In this document: one piece after another, positions 33,432 through 42,348 of the stretch
Layout: every line of letters begins with the position of its first letter
How positions within the stretch are numbered: the stretch's first letter is position 1
Assembly (NCBI GenBank): GCA_910577785.1
Contig: CAJTNT010000022.1
Coordinates: 7,292-71,291 of the forward strand
Length of the DNA stretch: 64,000 bases
Direction of reading: 5' to 3'
DNA from: an uncultured Lachnospiraceae bacterium
GTDB taxonomy: Bacteria; Bacillota; Clostridia; Lachnospirales; Lachnospiraceae
Notes under the pieces: generated by a model
The model's input: only the letters and a program-made list of their open reading frames with translations
Told to the model about the DNA's origin: nothing
Database searches by the model: none
Position numbers and translations under genes: made by a program

Positions 33432-34190
33432 TTATGCAATCCTCGTCGGAACCCCACGCTGAAATAAATATTCCTTCGCTTCCTTGGGTGTCTGCTCTGT
33501 AAAGTGGAAAATACTTGCTGCCGCAACTGCGGAAGCCCCACCATCACGGATTGCCTGATACATATGCTCATAATTCCCTGCTCCCCCAGAAGCAATCACA
33601 GGTATTTTCACAATGCCTGTAACGGCCTTTATCATATTAATATCATACCCTCCCATCGTGCCATCCAACGGAACAGAAGTAATCAATAGTTCGCCTGCTC
33701 CAGCTTTTTCCACAGCTTTTGCCCAGTCTTTTAATAAGATGCCTGTATTTTCCTGGCCATTGTGGGAAAAACAATAATATTCCCCCTCCACTTTCCTGCA
33801 GTCAATACTTACTACAATGCATTGAGAGCCATAGAGCCTTGCCCCCTCCGTAACCAAAGCCAGGTTCCTATAAGCAGCGCTATTAATAGATACTTTATCG
33901 GCCCCTGCACGCAACAGTTCCCGGATCTGCCCTACTTCCTGGATACCGCCTCCAACGCAGAACGGCACAAAACACTCCCTGGAAAAATCACGGATTGATG
34001 CATAATCTGGCTCCCTGCCTTCGTCTGTGGCATCCAGATCCAATAAAATAAGCTCGTCTACTTCACGCATATTATATACTTTTATCGCAGGCAAAACAGT
34101 ATCCACACGCCTCCATGCATCAAACCCGATCCCTTTTACCAAGCCAACTGACTTAAAAAGCAGGGTTGGAATTACACGAACCTTTAACAT
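33432..34190 (-). CDS. HisF-like cyclase/synthase subunit of sugar amidination
   Basis: 252 aa (beta/alpha)8 barrel of the HisF family: MLKVRVIPTLLFKSVGLVKG, LLDLDAT, CVGGGIQEVGQI, GADKVSINSAA, GGYDINMIKAV, VIASGGAGN. It is not part of a histidine operon. Together with the HisH-like and amidotransferase genes just upstream it matches the WbpG-HisH2-HisF2 set that supplies ammonia to build an acetamidino group on N-acetyl sugars. HisF-type barrel plus HisH glutaminase should form the ammonia channel. Confidence 0.88.
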   Translation of the reverse strand: MLKVRVIPTLLFKSVGLVKGIGFDAWRRVDTVLPAIKVYNMREVDELILLDLDATDEGREPDYASIRDFSRECFVPFCVGGGIQEVGQIRELLRAGADKVSINSAAYRNLALVTEGARLYGSQCIVVSIDCRKVEGEYYCFSHNGQENTGILLKDWAKAVEKAGAGELLITSVPLDGTMGGYDINMIKAVTGIVKIPVIASGGAGNYEHMYQAIRDGGASAVAAASIFHFTEQTPKEAKEYLFQRGVPTRIA

Positions 34191-34208
34191 CGCTGCCCCT
34201 TTCTAGCA

Positions 34209-34823
34209 TTACATCCTCAGAAAATTTTTAATCACTCGGAATCCAGCTTTCTGACTTTTCTCTGGATGGAACTGTGTGCCAACAATATGCCCTCTGCCTA
34301 CTGCGGATACAAAACTGCCGCAATATGGCGTATGGCATAGGATATCCTCCTGATTTTTCACACGGAAATGGTAGCTATGGACAAAATAAAAATTTGTCCC
34401 TGATGGAATACCTGCCAATAATTCCGTATCTGCGATTCCTTCAATTTCATTCCATCCAACATGCGGAATCCGCTCCCCTTCTTCCTTTGCATCTAATAAA
34501 ACTACCTCGCCAGGAATATAACCTAAGCCAAGGCATTCCTGCCCCTCATATCCCTTTGCTGCCAAAAGCTGCATCCCAAGGCAGATTCCCAAAATTGGCG
34601 TCTCTTTCTGCAATACTGCCCGGTTTAATTCCTCTATCCAACACCCATTCTTAAGGTTATTCATTGCATCTGGGAAAGCGCCTACCCCAGGCAAGATAAT
34701 ACGCTCTGCGTTTCGCAACTCCAATGGGTTATCAACAATGGCAGCTTCTGAACCGCATTTTTCAAATGCCCTCTGCACAGACAGCAGATTGCCCATCCCA
34801 TAATCTATAATTGCTGTTTCCAT
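34209..34823 (-). CDS. HisH-like glutamine amidotransferase subunit
   Basis: 204 aa from the ATG at 34823 (METAIIDYGMGN) behind GGGAGAAATATTG. The class I glutaminase triad is visible: nucleophile in LGICLGMQLL, and the HFHPEKS-type motif as TQFHPEKSQKAG with His and Glu. It releases ammonia from glutamine for the neighbouring synthase subunit. The gap to the HisF-like gene is 18 bases. Confidence 0.9.
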   Translation of the reverse strand: METAIIDYGMGNLLSVQRAFEKCGSEAAIVDNPLELRNAERIILPGVGAFPDAMNNLKNGCWIEELNRAVLQKETPILGICLGMQLLAAKGYEGQECLGLGYIPGEVVLLDAKEEGERIPHVGWNEIEGIADTELLAGIPSGTNFYFVHSYHFRVKNQEDILCHTPYCGSFVSAVGRGHIVGTQFHPEKSQKAGFRVIKNFLRM

Positions 34824-34912
34824 CAATATTTCTCCCTTTTGCTTCACATACTTGCTGGCTGCCCGCTTTCCCTATATTACAAATTTCCAGAAACGCTCCT
34901 TATATCCTGCAC

Positions 34913-36064
34913 TTATGGATTATCATCATTGATTTTTGTCAAGTTTCCGTTTTTATCTTTTATTAGCCTGCCGTTCTTATCTGTCAAAAACAGCTTCTTG
35001 TTCGTAAATTCATCGCATACCTTGATAAACTCATCTACTGTAATGTCTAATGGCGCAAGGATATCTTTCAGGGGCTTATCCAGATAAGTCCAACGAAATA
35101 CCCCATCCCGTTTTTTCACAATCTCCATCGCCTGCTCCCTGCTCATCCTGCCCCTGCGGATATGCATGGACACCTGATCTGTAGCGCGCCCAAAGCCAAA
35201 TTTCAGATATTTAAAATACTCGTGGATACCGGCCTGGTAGTTATCCAGATTTTCATAATCATCGGTATGCCCTTCCACGGCCTTGCCCCAGCTTTTAAAT
35301 CCATTTGCCTTGGAAACTAGGACGTTATGCAGGCCTTCCCACGGAATGTAATATCCTAAGAAAATCCCTGTAACCCCTACGCGCTTCAGCTCATCATCGC
35401 TTGGATATGTAAACGGGATTAAATCCTTCCTGGTAATTCCTTCTTGCCCAATCAGATCATTGACACGCAGCCCTAACATGCCGCCAAATTCTTCCAGCCA
35501 TCTTCTGTCCAGCACATTATTTTCCACTGCAGCCGCAGGCCCGCCATACTCGTTCTGTGAATTTTCCCCCCAGATAATCAATGGGATATTGAAATTCACA
35601 GCCATCCGTACGGGGACAGTAAAAATGCTTACATGCTCTGGCCAGGAAATGTCCCCTACTTCCATCAGCCCGATACGGTTTAATTTTGCCCGTACCACCC
35701 GGTTCGTTGTCACTTCAACATAGTCTACACCCATGCTCTTTATATTCTCTATATTTTCCCTGCCTATCGGGGTCAAATCACAGGTTGTAGCTGTCACGCA
35801 TAATGGGTTCATCCCCATCTGCAGCATTGTGATAACCTGATATGTACTGTCCTTGCCGCCGCTGACAGGGATAATGCAGTCCCAGTTTGTCCCATCTTTC
35901 GAACGGTAGCGGCCTAAAATCTCTTCCAATTCCCGTTTGCGCTCTGTCCAATCTACCTGCTTCCGATTCTCATAATTCCGGCAGGCATTGCAGATTCCTT
36001 CTTCGTCAAAAGATAAATGCGGTTTTGTACTTGGCAGGCAGCAACGTTTGCAATATTGAATCAT
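34913..36064 (-). CDS. pseA: N-acetyl sugar amidotransferase (PseA/WbpG family)
   Basis: 383 aa from the ATG at 36064 (MIQYCKRCCLPSTKPHL), with GGAGAG upstream. The N-terminal zinc-like cysteine cluster (YCKRCCLP, GICNACRNYE) and the PP-loop ATP pyrophosphatase motif IPVSGGKDSTYQ near residue 65 define the family, as does IWGENSQNEYGG. It activates an N-acetyl group with ATP so that ammonia can form an acetamidino group, as in Pseudomonas O-antigen and Campylobacter flagellin sugars. Acts with the HisH/HisF-like pair downstream. Confidence 0.9.
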   Translation of the reverse strand: MIQYCKRCCLPSTKPHLSFDEEGICNACRNYENRKQVDWTERKRELEEILGRYRSKDGTNWDCIIPVSGGKDSTYQVITMLQMGMNPLCVTATTCDLTPIGRENIENIKSMGVDYVEVTTNRVVRAKLNRIGLMEVGDISWPEHVSIFTVPVRMAVNFNIPLIIWGENSQNEYGGPAAAVENNVLDRRWLEEFGGMLGLRVNDLIGQEGITRKDLIPFTYPSDDELKRVGVTGIFLGYYIPWEGLHNVLVSKANGFKSWGKAVEGHTDDYENLDNYQAGIHEYFKYLKFGFGRATDQVSMHIRRGRMSREQAMEIVKKRDGVFRWTYLDKPLKDILAPLDITVDEFIKVCDEFTNKKLFLTDKNGRLIKDKNGNLTKINDDNP

Positions 36065-36207
36065 TGTTCTCTCCATTTCTACATTTTTCTATTCTAAAAC
36101 CTGGTTTGTTCCAGCGTCTTTTTATACTCCTATCGTTTCATGTATCCATGTATCTTTCCATACTCCCAGAATCCTAGATCTCTGAATTCCCTTTTATTCC
36201 CAAGAAC

Positions 36208-37200
36208 TCAATGGATCCGTGTTTCTTTCAACAATTCCTGTATTCCTTGCACATCCAGCCAATCCGTATTGTCTTCAGAACTATATTCAAACCCCGGCTC
36301 CACACGTTTTCCGCCCGCCTGTATTTTCCCTGCGTCCCACCAATCAAAATGCGGGTATACGATAAAGTGTTTTTCGTATTCATATGTCATCAGGGAATCT
36401 TCACGTGTGACCATAACCTCATGCAGCTTTTCCCCTTCACGGATTCCTACTTCTGGCATTTCACATCCTGGAAGGACTGCCTGCGCCAAATCTGTAATTT
36501 TAAAGGATGGAATTTTTGATATAAATGTTTCCCCGCCTTTTGCCTCAGACAACGCTTTGATCACCAGCCTTACTCCTTCATCCAGGCTAATCCAGAACCT
36601 TGTCATACGATAGTCTGTAATCGGCAGTTCTTTTTTCCCTTTTGCTGCAAGTTCCTGGAAGAATGGGATGACAGAGCCGCGGCTTCCTGCCACATTTCCA
36701 TAACGCACAATAGAGAAACACACATCCTTGCGGCCAGAATAGGCATTTGCGGCAATAAACAGCTTATCGGATACTAGCTTTGTCCCACCATATAAATTAA
36801 TAGGGTTTACTGCCTTATCCGTTGATAATGCAACCACACGCCTTACCCCGCAATCCAGGGCAGCGTCTACAATATTCATTGCGCCATTGATATTCGTCTT
36901 TACGGCCTCCATCGGGTTATATTCACAGGCTGGCACCTGCTTCAGCGCCGCTGCATGCACCACAAAATCTATTCCATCAAAGGCACGGTAAAGCCGCTCC
37001 CGGTCGCGCACATCGCCAATAAAAAAACGCAGCTTGTCCCCATATTTGCGAAACTTATTTGCCATATGAAATTGCTTAAATTCATCCCGCGAATAAATAA
37101 CGATTTTTTCCGGCGTATAATGTGTCAGCACATATTCTGTAAATGCATTGCCAAAAGAACCTGTACCACCTGTGATTAGAATTGTCTTGCCATTTAACAT
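36208..37200 (-). CDS. pseB: UDP-N-acetylglucosamine 4,6-dehydratase (inverting, PseB/FlaA1)
   Basis: 330 aa. NAD loop ITGGTGSFGNAFTEYV, then SRDEFKQFHMANKF, HAAALKQVPACEYNP and the altered catalytic motif STDKAVNPINLYGGTKL, all diagnostic of PseB. It converts UDP-GlcNAc to the 4-keto-6-deoxy-L-AltNAc intermediate, the first committed step to pseudaminic acid. PseC, PseG and PseI homologues are not in the window, so either they lie elsewhere or the intermediate is used for another sugar. The gap 36065-36207 is empty. Confidence 0.94.
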   Translation of the reverse strand: MLNGKTILITGGTGSFGNAFTEYVLTHYTPEKIVIYSRDEFKQFHMANKFRKYGDKLRFFIGDVRDRERLYRAFDGIDFVVHAAALKQVPACEYNPMEAVKTNINGAMNIVDAALDCGVRRVVALSTDKAVNPINLYGGTKLVSDKLFIAANAYSGRKDVCFSIVRYGNVAGSRGSVIPFFQELAAKGKKELPITDYRMTRFWISLDEGVRLVIKALSEAKGGETFISKIPSFKITDLAQAVLPGCEMPEVGIREGEKLHEVMVTREDSLMTYEYEKHFIVYPHFDWWDAGKIQAGGKRVEPGFEYSSEDNTDWLDVQGIQELLKETRIH

Positions 37201-37227
37201 TCTTTCTGTCTCCTGTCTTGTTTTTTC

Positions 37228-39087
37228 CTATTCCACTTTTGCCACTGTTTCCTCTGCAATCTGCTCAAGAACTTTAGCGTAACCTTCCAACAGCTTCATA
37301 TATTCCTTTCCTTGCCGCGCCAATTCGAGACCTTCCTCTTCTATGGTATCATACTTAAAATACTGGCTAGAACGGATAATCTGTTCTGCCGTCACCATGC
37401 TGCCCGTCAACAAATCATAATTTGGATTCTCTTCAATTTTCTCCCTGTTCTTCTTTATACGTTTTAAAATCTTTTGGTAAGCCCGTTTATCCATGTTTCC
37501 CCTTTTACAAAGCTTTTCCAATTGCTGATATATTTTTTCTCCTTCCTGTGCCAATAGAACAATCTCATGAATCTGTTTCGGAGTATCATGAAAATATTCT
37601 ACAATCCTATCTTGCTCTTCCTCATTAAAGAACGGAGACAATCCGCCAATACACGCCCCTATATCTACTTCCCTCACACATTCCTTGTCAATCACTTCTG
37701 CCAAAGGCATCAATATTGTCCCCTCAATTTTAGCACCGCCTTCTGTAGCATTAATAAACTCTACATCATGGCCTTTCTTCCACTGTTCTATCGCTTCCCC
37801 AAACCATTTGCGGTATCCATTCAGATTTGGCAAAGTAGGAACTTCTTCTTCGTAATTTCCAGGAACCACAATAAACTTTTTTGTATCTTCTTCTGGCATT
37901 TTTTCCTGAAAAGTACCGTCAGCATGAGATTTATTATTGGTATAGGCAAGATCTTGGCCTACAAACACAATTTTCTTAAAACCCAGGTAACAAGCCAGCG
38001 AAAAGGCTAGCGTTGCCACAGAACCACCTACTGGAAATCCTTCTATCCTTTTCTGGTTTATTTCAAACAACTTATTTGCATAACGAAACCCGTCATCTAT
38101 AAAAAATTTTTTACCTATATGAAAATCCAGCATCCCTTTTGTAGAGTTCAGTTTTGCAAGAAGCGGAATCCTCTTTGCTTCTTCCTGCTCTATCAGTTCC
38201 ACTGGTTTAATCCCATCTAATGTCGCAAACATATCTGGCATAACCCCCGCCTGTACCAAGGGTTTAATCGCTGTATCCACAGCTATAATAAAAGATTTAT
38301 TTTTTGCCCTTTTCAATTCTTTAATATTTTTATTGAGCGAGGGGCCTGCAGAAACTATGAATGCCGGAATGTCTGTAGGTATCACACCAAAAAGCTGAAA
38401 TGCCTTATATCCTGTTCTCACATATCTCACATTACTGTAAAAATTATCTGCCAGATTATTCCGAAAGAACATTTTTGTACCTAAACTCACATAATATGAT
38501 TTTGCATTTTCCTTTAACAAATTTAAAAATTTTTCCACCTGTTCCAAACACAGTTCTACATAATTAGGCAATACAAAATATTTCATCAAAGGCACTCTAT
38601 CCCCTTGAAGCATAGTAGAAATCATTCTCTCCAGCCCTTTTTCATTAATACCCTCTACTATAAGTACAACCGTTCTATTTCCAAACATTTTTTTGAAATC
38701 TGCCAATTGCAATTGCCTATAAAACACAGAAAAATTTGGCTCATATATTAAAATTTGTACGCTTTCATCTGCTACCTTATTTAGTTCTTCCAAATAATGC
38801 AGGTTACCCATCCCCAATATAAAGATTGGGGCATTCGGTATAATCTGGCCTAATACAGAGACTTGATTTATTGGATGTGCTGCAGGGCTGCGCCTTCCTG
38901 CCAGATAAAGTGTCCTGCCATTTTTCTCTACTAATAATATTTTTTCTCCTGTAAACGCCAATTCTTCCTTAATACAAAGTTCTTCTTTCTTCAACAAATC
39001 CTCGTATTTCTTTTCTATCTGCTGCGTAATGCCAGGAAAACGTTTTTCTAGCTCTTTAAGATTTCTATCCTTTTGGTTCTCCGACAT
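37228..39087 (-). CDS. Motility-associated factor (Maf, DUF115) glycosyltransferase
   Basis: 619 aa. The MAF_flag10/DUF115 core lies at about residues 210-440: PAFIVSAGPSLNKNIKELK, FIIAVDTAIKPLVQAGV, FATLDGI, FPVGGSVATLAFSLACYLG and VFVGQDLAYT. Maf proteins transfer nonulosonic acids to flagellin in the cytoplasm. The gene start overlaps the upstream hypothetical gene by 23 bases, and flagellin is encoded just before that, so this is the strongest clue that the island modifies flagellin. Confidence 0.9.
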   Translation of the reverse strand: MSENQKDRNLKELEKRFPGITQQIEKKYEDLLKKEELCIKEELAFTGEKILLVEKNGRTLYLAGRRSPAAHPINQVSVLGQIIPNAPIFILGMGNLHYLEELNKVADESVQILIYEPNFSVFYRQLQLADFKKMFGNRTVVLIVEGINEKGLERMISTMLQGDRVPLMKYFVLPNYVELCLEQVEKFLNLLKENAKSYYVSLGTKMFFRNNLADNFYSNVRYVRTGYKAFQLFGVIPTDIPAFIVSAGPSLNKNIKELKRAKNKSFIIAVDTAIKPLVQAGVMPDMFATLDGIKPVELIEQEEAKRIPLLAKLNSTKGMLDFHIGKKFFIDDGFRYANKLFEINQKRIEGFPVGGSVATLAFSLACYLGFKKIVFVGQDLAYTNNKSHADGTFQEKMPEEDTKKFIVVPGNYEEEVPTLPNLNGYRKWFGEAIEQWKKGHDVEFINATEGGAKIEGTILMPLAEVIDKECVREVDIGACIGGLSPFFNEEEQDRIVEYFHDTPKQIHEIVLLAQEGEKIYQQLEKLCKRGNMDKRAYQKILKRIKKNREKIEENPNYDLLTGSMVTAEQIIRSSQYFKYDTIEEEGLELARQGKEYMKLLEGYAKVLEQIAEETVAKVE

Positions 39088-39406
39088 AAGAGTTCTCCTT
39101 TTCCTTGAAATATTCCTCTGACAAAAACATTTCCAAATACCCAGCTATCCCCTGTTCCATGGCATCCATCATCAAAACATTGTCTCCCTCACGAATTGCT
39201 GTTTCACAATCTTTTAATATATCTGCCAGATTTTGATACACTCCCTCTTCCATTCCTGGAAAATTATCTAAAAACCATTGCACAAATTCTTGTATCTGTG
39301 GAATAAGATCCTGACAATTCTGCACATAAGTGTTATTCCTATAATACGTGGCTTGAAATCCTAGAAAGCTTATGTTTTCATAGAGTTCCTTTATTTTTTC
39401 CTCCAT
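39065..39406 (-). CDS. Small helical protein between flagellin and Maf genes
   Basis: 113 aa using the ATG at 39406 (MEEKIKELYENISFLGF), with AGAGGA a few bases before. All-helical and acidic, with QDLIPQIQEFVQWFLDNF and DAMEQGIAGYLEMFLSEEYF. Its size, helical character and coupling to the maf gene recall flagellin chaperones such as FliS, but I see no firm family match. Plausibly it presents flagellin to the glycosyltransferase. Confidence 0.72.
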   Translation of the reverse strand: MEEKIKELYENISFLGFQATYYRNNTYVQNCQDLIPQIQEFVQWFLDNFPGMEEGVYQNLADILKDCETAIREGDNVLMMDAMEQGIAGYLEMFLSEEYFKEKENSYVGEPKG

Positions 39407-39424
39407 CCATTCCTCTTTTCTTAA

Positions 39425-39450
39425 AAAAAACCAGCCGAAGCTGGTTTTTT
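39425..39450 (-). terminator. Flagellin terminator with UUCG tetraloop
   Basis: On the minus strand AAAAAACCAGC, loop TTCG, GCTGGTTTTTT. The C(UUCG)G loop is extra stable. It separates very high flagellin transcription from the downstream glycosylation genes. Confidence 0.92.
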
Positions 39451-39467
39451 CTATATTAAACTTAGTT

Positions 39468-40652
39468 CTACTGTAAAAGTGACAATACACCCTGTGTTGC
39501 TTGGTTACCCTGTGCCAGCATAGCTTGGCCTGCTTGTGCCAAAATCTGGTTCTTGCTGTATTCCACCATTTCAGAAGCCATGTCTGTATCACGGATACGG
39601 GATTCGGCAGCCTGTGTATTTTCTGCCACATTATCCAGATTAGCCACTGTATGCTCCAATCGATTCTGTAATGCTCCCAACGCAGAACGCTGCGTAGACA
39701 CACGATTAATCGCATTCTGTACGGTATTTAACGTTGCGTTTGCAATATCATAATTATCTACCTTTGGCACGCTTTCGGTTATAACGTCTCCAAAACCGCC
39801 CACTGTCGTTCCTTTAACTTTCGCAGCGGAAACCAAATCATCCCAATCACCACTTACAGCATCTGCATACTTTATTCCCAACAAACTGGCTGCCGATGTC
39901 AATGCATCAGATTTTGTAGCGTACACAGACTCCACACCTGAAAGTCCATATCCTCCCTGTGATTGCATATGAATCATAGAACTGTCGAACTGATTTTCGC
40001 CATACTGCTTTACGGCACTCAAAAAGCTACCTTTATTATCAGAAGCAGATGCAGTAGTATCATACGTATACTCTACCCCAAGATAATTAATTTTATTATA
40101 GCTATACGTATCTGTTCCCTTCGTATAAGATATATTTCTTAACCCCAAAGTCTGAGCATCCATTTTACCAATACTAATACTAATGTTCTGATTTGCATTT
40201 GCACCCACATGGAGTTTTTTGTCTTTAAAGGTTCCATCCAATAGTTCCTGCTTATTGAACTGAGTTGTTTCAGCAATCCTATCAAGTTCTTCCGTCAATG
40301 CAGCCAGCTCTTCATTGATAGCATCACGGTCAATGTCCTGATTGGTGTCGTTTGCGCCCTGCACTGCCAGTTCATTCATCCTCTGCAGGATGCTGTGTGC
40401 TTCATTCAATGCACCTTCTGCTGTCTGGATTAAGGAAATACCATCCTGTGCATTTGTAGATGCACGGTCTAAGCCACGAATCTGGCTTCTCATCTTCTCA
40501 GAAATTTTTAATCCTGCCGCATCATCTGCTGCACGGTTAATCTGAAAACCTGATGATAGCTTCTCTGCTGATTTTGCCTGAGAACCTGTGATAACGCCCA
40601 GCTGCCTATTAGAGTTCATTGCGATAAGATTGTGTTGTACTACCATTGCCAT
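39468..40652 (-). CDS. fliC: Flagellin
   Basis: 394 aa behind AAGGAGGAAAAAT. The N-terminal D0/D1 (VQHNLIAMNSNRQLGV, KLSSGFQINRAADDAAGL, AQDGISLIQTAEGAL) and C-terminal D1/D0 (LGALQNRLEHTVANLDN, MASEMVEYSKNQILAQAG, ending GVLSLLQ) are intact. The central 140 residues are variable, Ser/Thr/Tyr-rich, and the likely O-glycosylation target of the adjacent Maf enzyme. The D1 patch LQRMNELAVQGAND matches the TLR5-facing region of other flagellins. No sigma-28 promoter was recognised upstream. Confidence 0.97.
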   Translation of the reverse strand: MAMVVQHNLIAMNSNRQLGVITGSQAKSAEKLSSGFQINRAADDAAGLKISEKMRSQIRGLDRASTNAQDGISLIQTAEGALNEAHSILQRMNELAVQGANDTNQDIDRDAINEELAALTEELDRIAETTQFNKQELLDGTFKDKKLHVGANANQNISISIGKMDAQTLGLRNISYTKGTDTYSYNKINYLGVEYTYDTTASASDNKGSFLSAVKQYGENQFDSSMIHMQSQGGYGLSGVESVYATKSDALTSAASLLGIKYADAVSGDWDDLVSAAKVKGTTVGGFGDVITESVPKVDNYDIANATLNTVQNAINRVSTQRSALGALQNRLEHTVANLDNVAENTQAAESRIRDTDMASEMVEYSKNQILAQAGQAMLAQGNQATQGVLSLLQ

Positions 40653-40961
40653 AATATTTTTCCTCCTTGTTTTTAATGTACCTGCCTATTTATGGCTTAT
40701 GTTCAGCAGGCCAGTTGCTGCCATTTTATTTTCATTTGTGTTTGGCAGCTATGCTGCAAATCCGTTTGCATGCATATGTTATGTTTCTTTTATATAGTTT
40801 CTTTTTATATAATAAGCGAGAACCCTAGGCATCCCCGCATTATTACCATACTAATATTTCCTCAATTTACAATTTTCTGCATTTTTGTTATATAGCAGAT
40901 ATCCCATTTCTCCAATTACACTTATTCATCTGCAATACCTGCATCTCACCCACCAGCGCCT
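40653..40961 (-). other. Flagellin leader and csrA-flagellin gap
   Basis: 309 bases, AT-rich, without a gene. The leader has a small hairpin around GCAGC-ATA-GCTGC (near 40745-40757) and GGA-type motifs including the ribosome binding site (AAGGAGGA), possible CsrA contact points. There is no clear terminator after csrA, so read-through into flagellin is possible. Confidence 0.45.
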
Positions 40962-41276
40962 TCACCCGCCATATTTCCTCAACGGATTATTCCTCGCCGC
41001 CTCTTCCCTCTTAGCTCTCTTGCGCTCTTCCATCAGGATCGCCTTAATCTTCTCTTTCGCCTCTGATGAAAGTTCTCTGTCTCTGTGGTGCTTCACTTCA
41101 TTCCCGGGGTCTGCTGCCATGCCGTATTTTTCCAAGGCCGTACTGCGCACGATATTCATGGACTTCGGCGCATCCACCAGCACATGCATGTTGTTTGCGC
41201 TCCCTCCCGTGAACACCACTTTGATGTTGTCCCCTACCAGCAGGTACTCGCCTGCCTTGACAGTTAATTTCAGCAT
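40962..41276 (-). CDS. csrA: CsrA-like RNA-binding regulator with C-terminal extension
   Basis: 104 aa from the ATG at 41276 behind CAAGGAGGTTTGT. Residues 1-50 fit CsrA: MLKLTVKAGEYLLVGDNIKV, then HVLVDAPKSMNIVR with the RNA-binding Arg near residue 45. The remaining 55 residues are highly charged and helical (AKEKIKAILMEERKRAKREE), absent from normal CsrA (about 60-75 aa). CsrA represses flagellin translation by binding GGA motifs in the leader, usually antagonised by FliW; fliW is not in the window. Position directly upstream of flagellin supports this role. Confidence 0.78.
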   Translation of the reverse strand: MLKLTVKAGEYLLVGDNIKVVFTGGSANNMHVLVDAPKSMNIVRSTALEKYGMAADPGNEVKHHRDRELSSEAKEKIKAILMEERKRAKREEAARNNPLRKYGG

Positions 41277-41355
41277 ACAAACCTCCTTGTTTCCCAAATT
41301 CATTTCCAATATGAACGCCTGGTTGCCAGATTTTGTTTCCAATTGGAATATTCTC

Positions 41356-41382
41356 TTGCCTTAAGTCAACAATTGCTATAAT
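41356..41382 (+). promoter_or_regulatory. Recombinase promoter overlapping the left inverted site
   Basis: Extended -10 TGCTATAAT (TATAAT at 41377-41382) lies inside the left inverted site; TTGCCT (41356-41361) outside the site may be a -35 at 15 bases. DNA binding at the site would therefore also regulate the recombinase. Confidence 0.5.
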
Positions 41383-41392
41383 ATTGTTGTAT
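41367..41392 (-). repeat. Left 26-bp inverted site flanking the recombinase
   Basis: Reverse complement of 42349-42374 with a single mismatch. Internally symmetric: CAACAAT (41367-41373) and ATTGTTG (41383-41389) around a 9-base centre, the form of a tyrosine-recombinase core site. Confidence 0.92.
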
Positions 41393-41483
41393 GGTGGGCT
41401 GCATCTGTTCCCCGCCCCTGGGTTTGGAACCCGGGCCAGTTGTAAACAAATACTACACTGATGAAAACAGGAGGTTTCAGACA

Positions 41484-42062
41484 ATGAGCACTACAAAACC
41501 CATTCGTAAAAGGGAGGACATTGAGGCGCTGAAAAACTATTTCCTTTACACGAAGCACAACATGCGCAATTACATTATGGTGTGCCTGGGCATCAATTCT
41601 GCCCTGCGGATCAGCGATTTGCTGTCCCTGACTTGGGGCGATGTTTATGATTTTGCCAAGGGCTGCTTCCGGGAGCATATCGACATTGTGGAGCGCAAGA
41701 CGGGCAAACAGAGGGAAAGCGCCCTGAATAAAAGCGCAACGAAGGCTCTGGAATCCTACAAAAACAGCCTCCCAGAAATAACGGAAAAGACCCTCCTTTT
41801 CCCTGGGCGGAGCGGGAAGAAGCCGCTGAGCCGCAGCCAGGCTTACCGCATCCTGCATGCTGCCGGGAAGGAGCTGCATTTTGAGACGGGGCTAAGCTGC
41901 CACAGCCTGCGCAAGACCTTTGGCTACCATGCCTGGAAGATGGGCGTGCAGCCTGCCATGCTGATGCAAGTTTTTAACCATTCCTCCTACCAGGTGACCA
42001 GGCGCTATCTGGGGATTGAGCAGGATGATATTGACCAGGTATTCCTGATGATAAACCTGTAA
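41484..42062 (+). CDS. Tyrosine recombinase, single catalytic domain (Fim-type invertase size)
   Basis: 192 aa from the ATG at 41484, after ACAGGAGGTTTCAGACA. Active-site residues in order: Arg in SALRISDLLSL, Lys in RKTGKQRE, His-x-x-Arg in CHSLRKTFG, His in FNHSSYQ and Tyr in RRYLGI. The N-terminal SAM-like arm of ordinary phage integrases is missing; FimB/FimE invertases have the same size and layout. It lies inside a segment bounded by near-identical 26-bp inverted sites and beside csrA and flagellin, so DNA inversion is its likely role. Confidence 0.9.
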   Translation: MSTTKPIRKREDIEALKNYFLYTKHNMRNYIMVCLGINSALRISDLLSLTWGDVYDFAKGCFREHIDIVERKTGKQRESALNKSATKALESYKNSLPEITEKTLLFPGRSGKKPLSRSQAYRILHAAGKELHFETGLSCHSLRKTFGYHAWKMGVQPAMLMQVFNHSSYQVTRRYLGIEQDDIDQVFLMINL

Positions 42063-42304
42063 GAAGGAAAATGTACCGCCTTTAAACTTACATAGAAATG
42101 AATCTCAGCCCGGAAACTGGCAAAAAATTGAACTATCTAAACCATTCCAGCATACTGGGCTATTTGTTGTGGGAAAAAATAGGAATTTTGGATTTTCCGA
42201 TGCATCAACGGGCATGAAAACGGACAGCGCCAAGCGAAAAATCGGAAAATAAGGGCTAAAATCAGGGAAGTCGGAAGAATTTTTAAGAAATTTTGATTTT
42301 CCTG

Positions 42305-42334
42305 TTAAGTATTTCGGGTTTGGTACGATATATT
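42305..42334 (+). promoter_or_regulatory. Candidate outward promoter inside the invertible segment
   Basis: TTAAGT (42305-42310), 18-base spacer, TATATT (42329-42334), reading right across the right inverted site. Inversion would turn it toward csrA and flagellin. Match to consensus is modest. The surrounding 42063-42348 stretch has no gene. Confidence 0.35.
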
Positions 42335-42348
42335 AGGTGTAGCTAAGG

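Noticed and set aside
33314..33595. Minus-strand 93-codon frame
   Set aside because: Out-of-frame shadow of the HisF-like gene end and following gap, no start signal.
33432..34823. Histidine biosynthesis operon
   Set aside because: Only HisH- and HisF-like genes, beside a PseA/WbpG gene; fits sugar amidination instead.
40653..40961. Sigma-28 promoter for flagellin
   Set aside because: No TAAA/GCCGATAA-like pair at the right spacing was seen.
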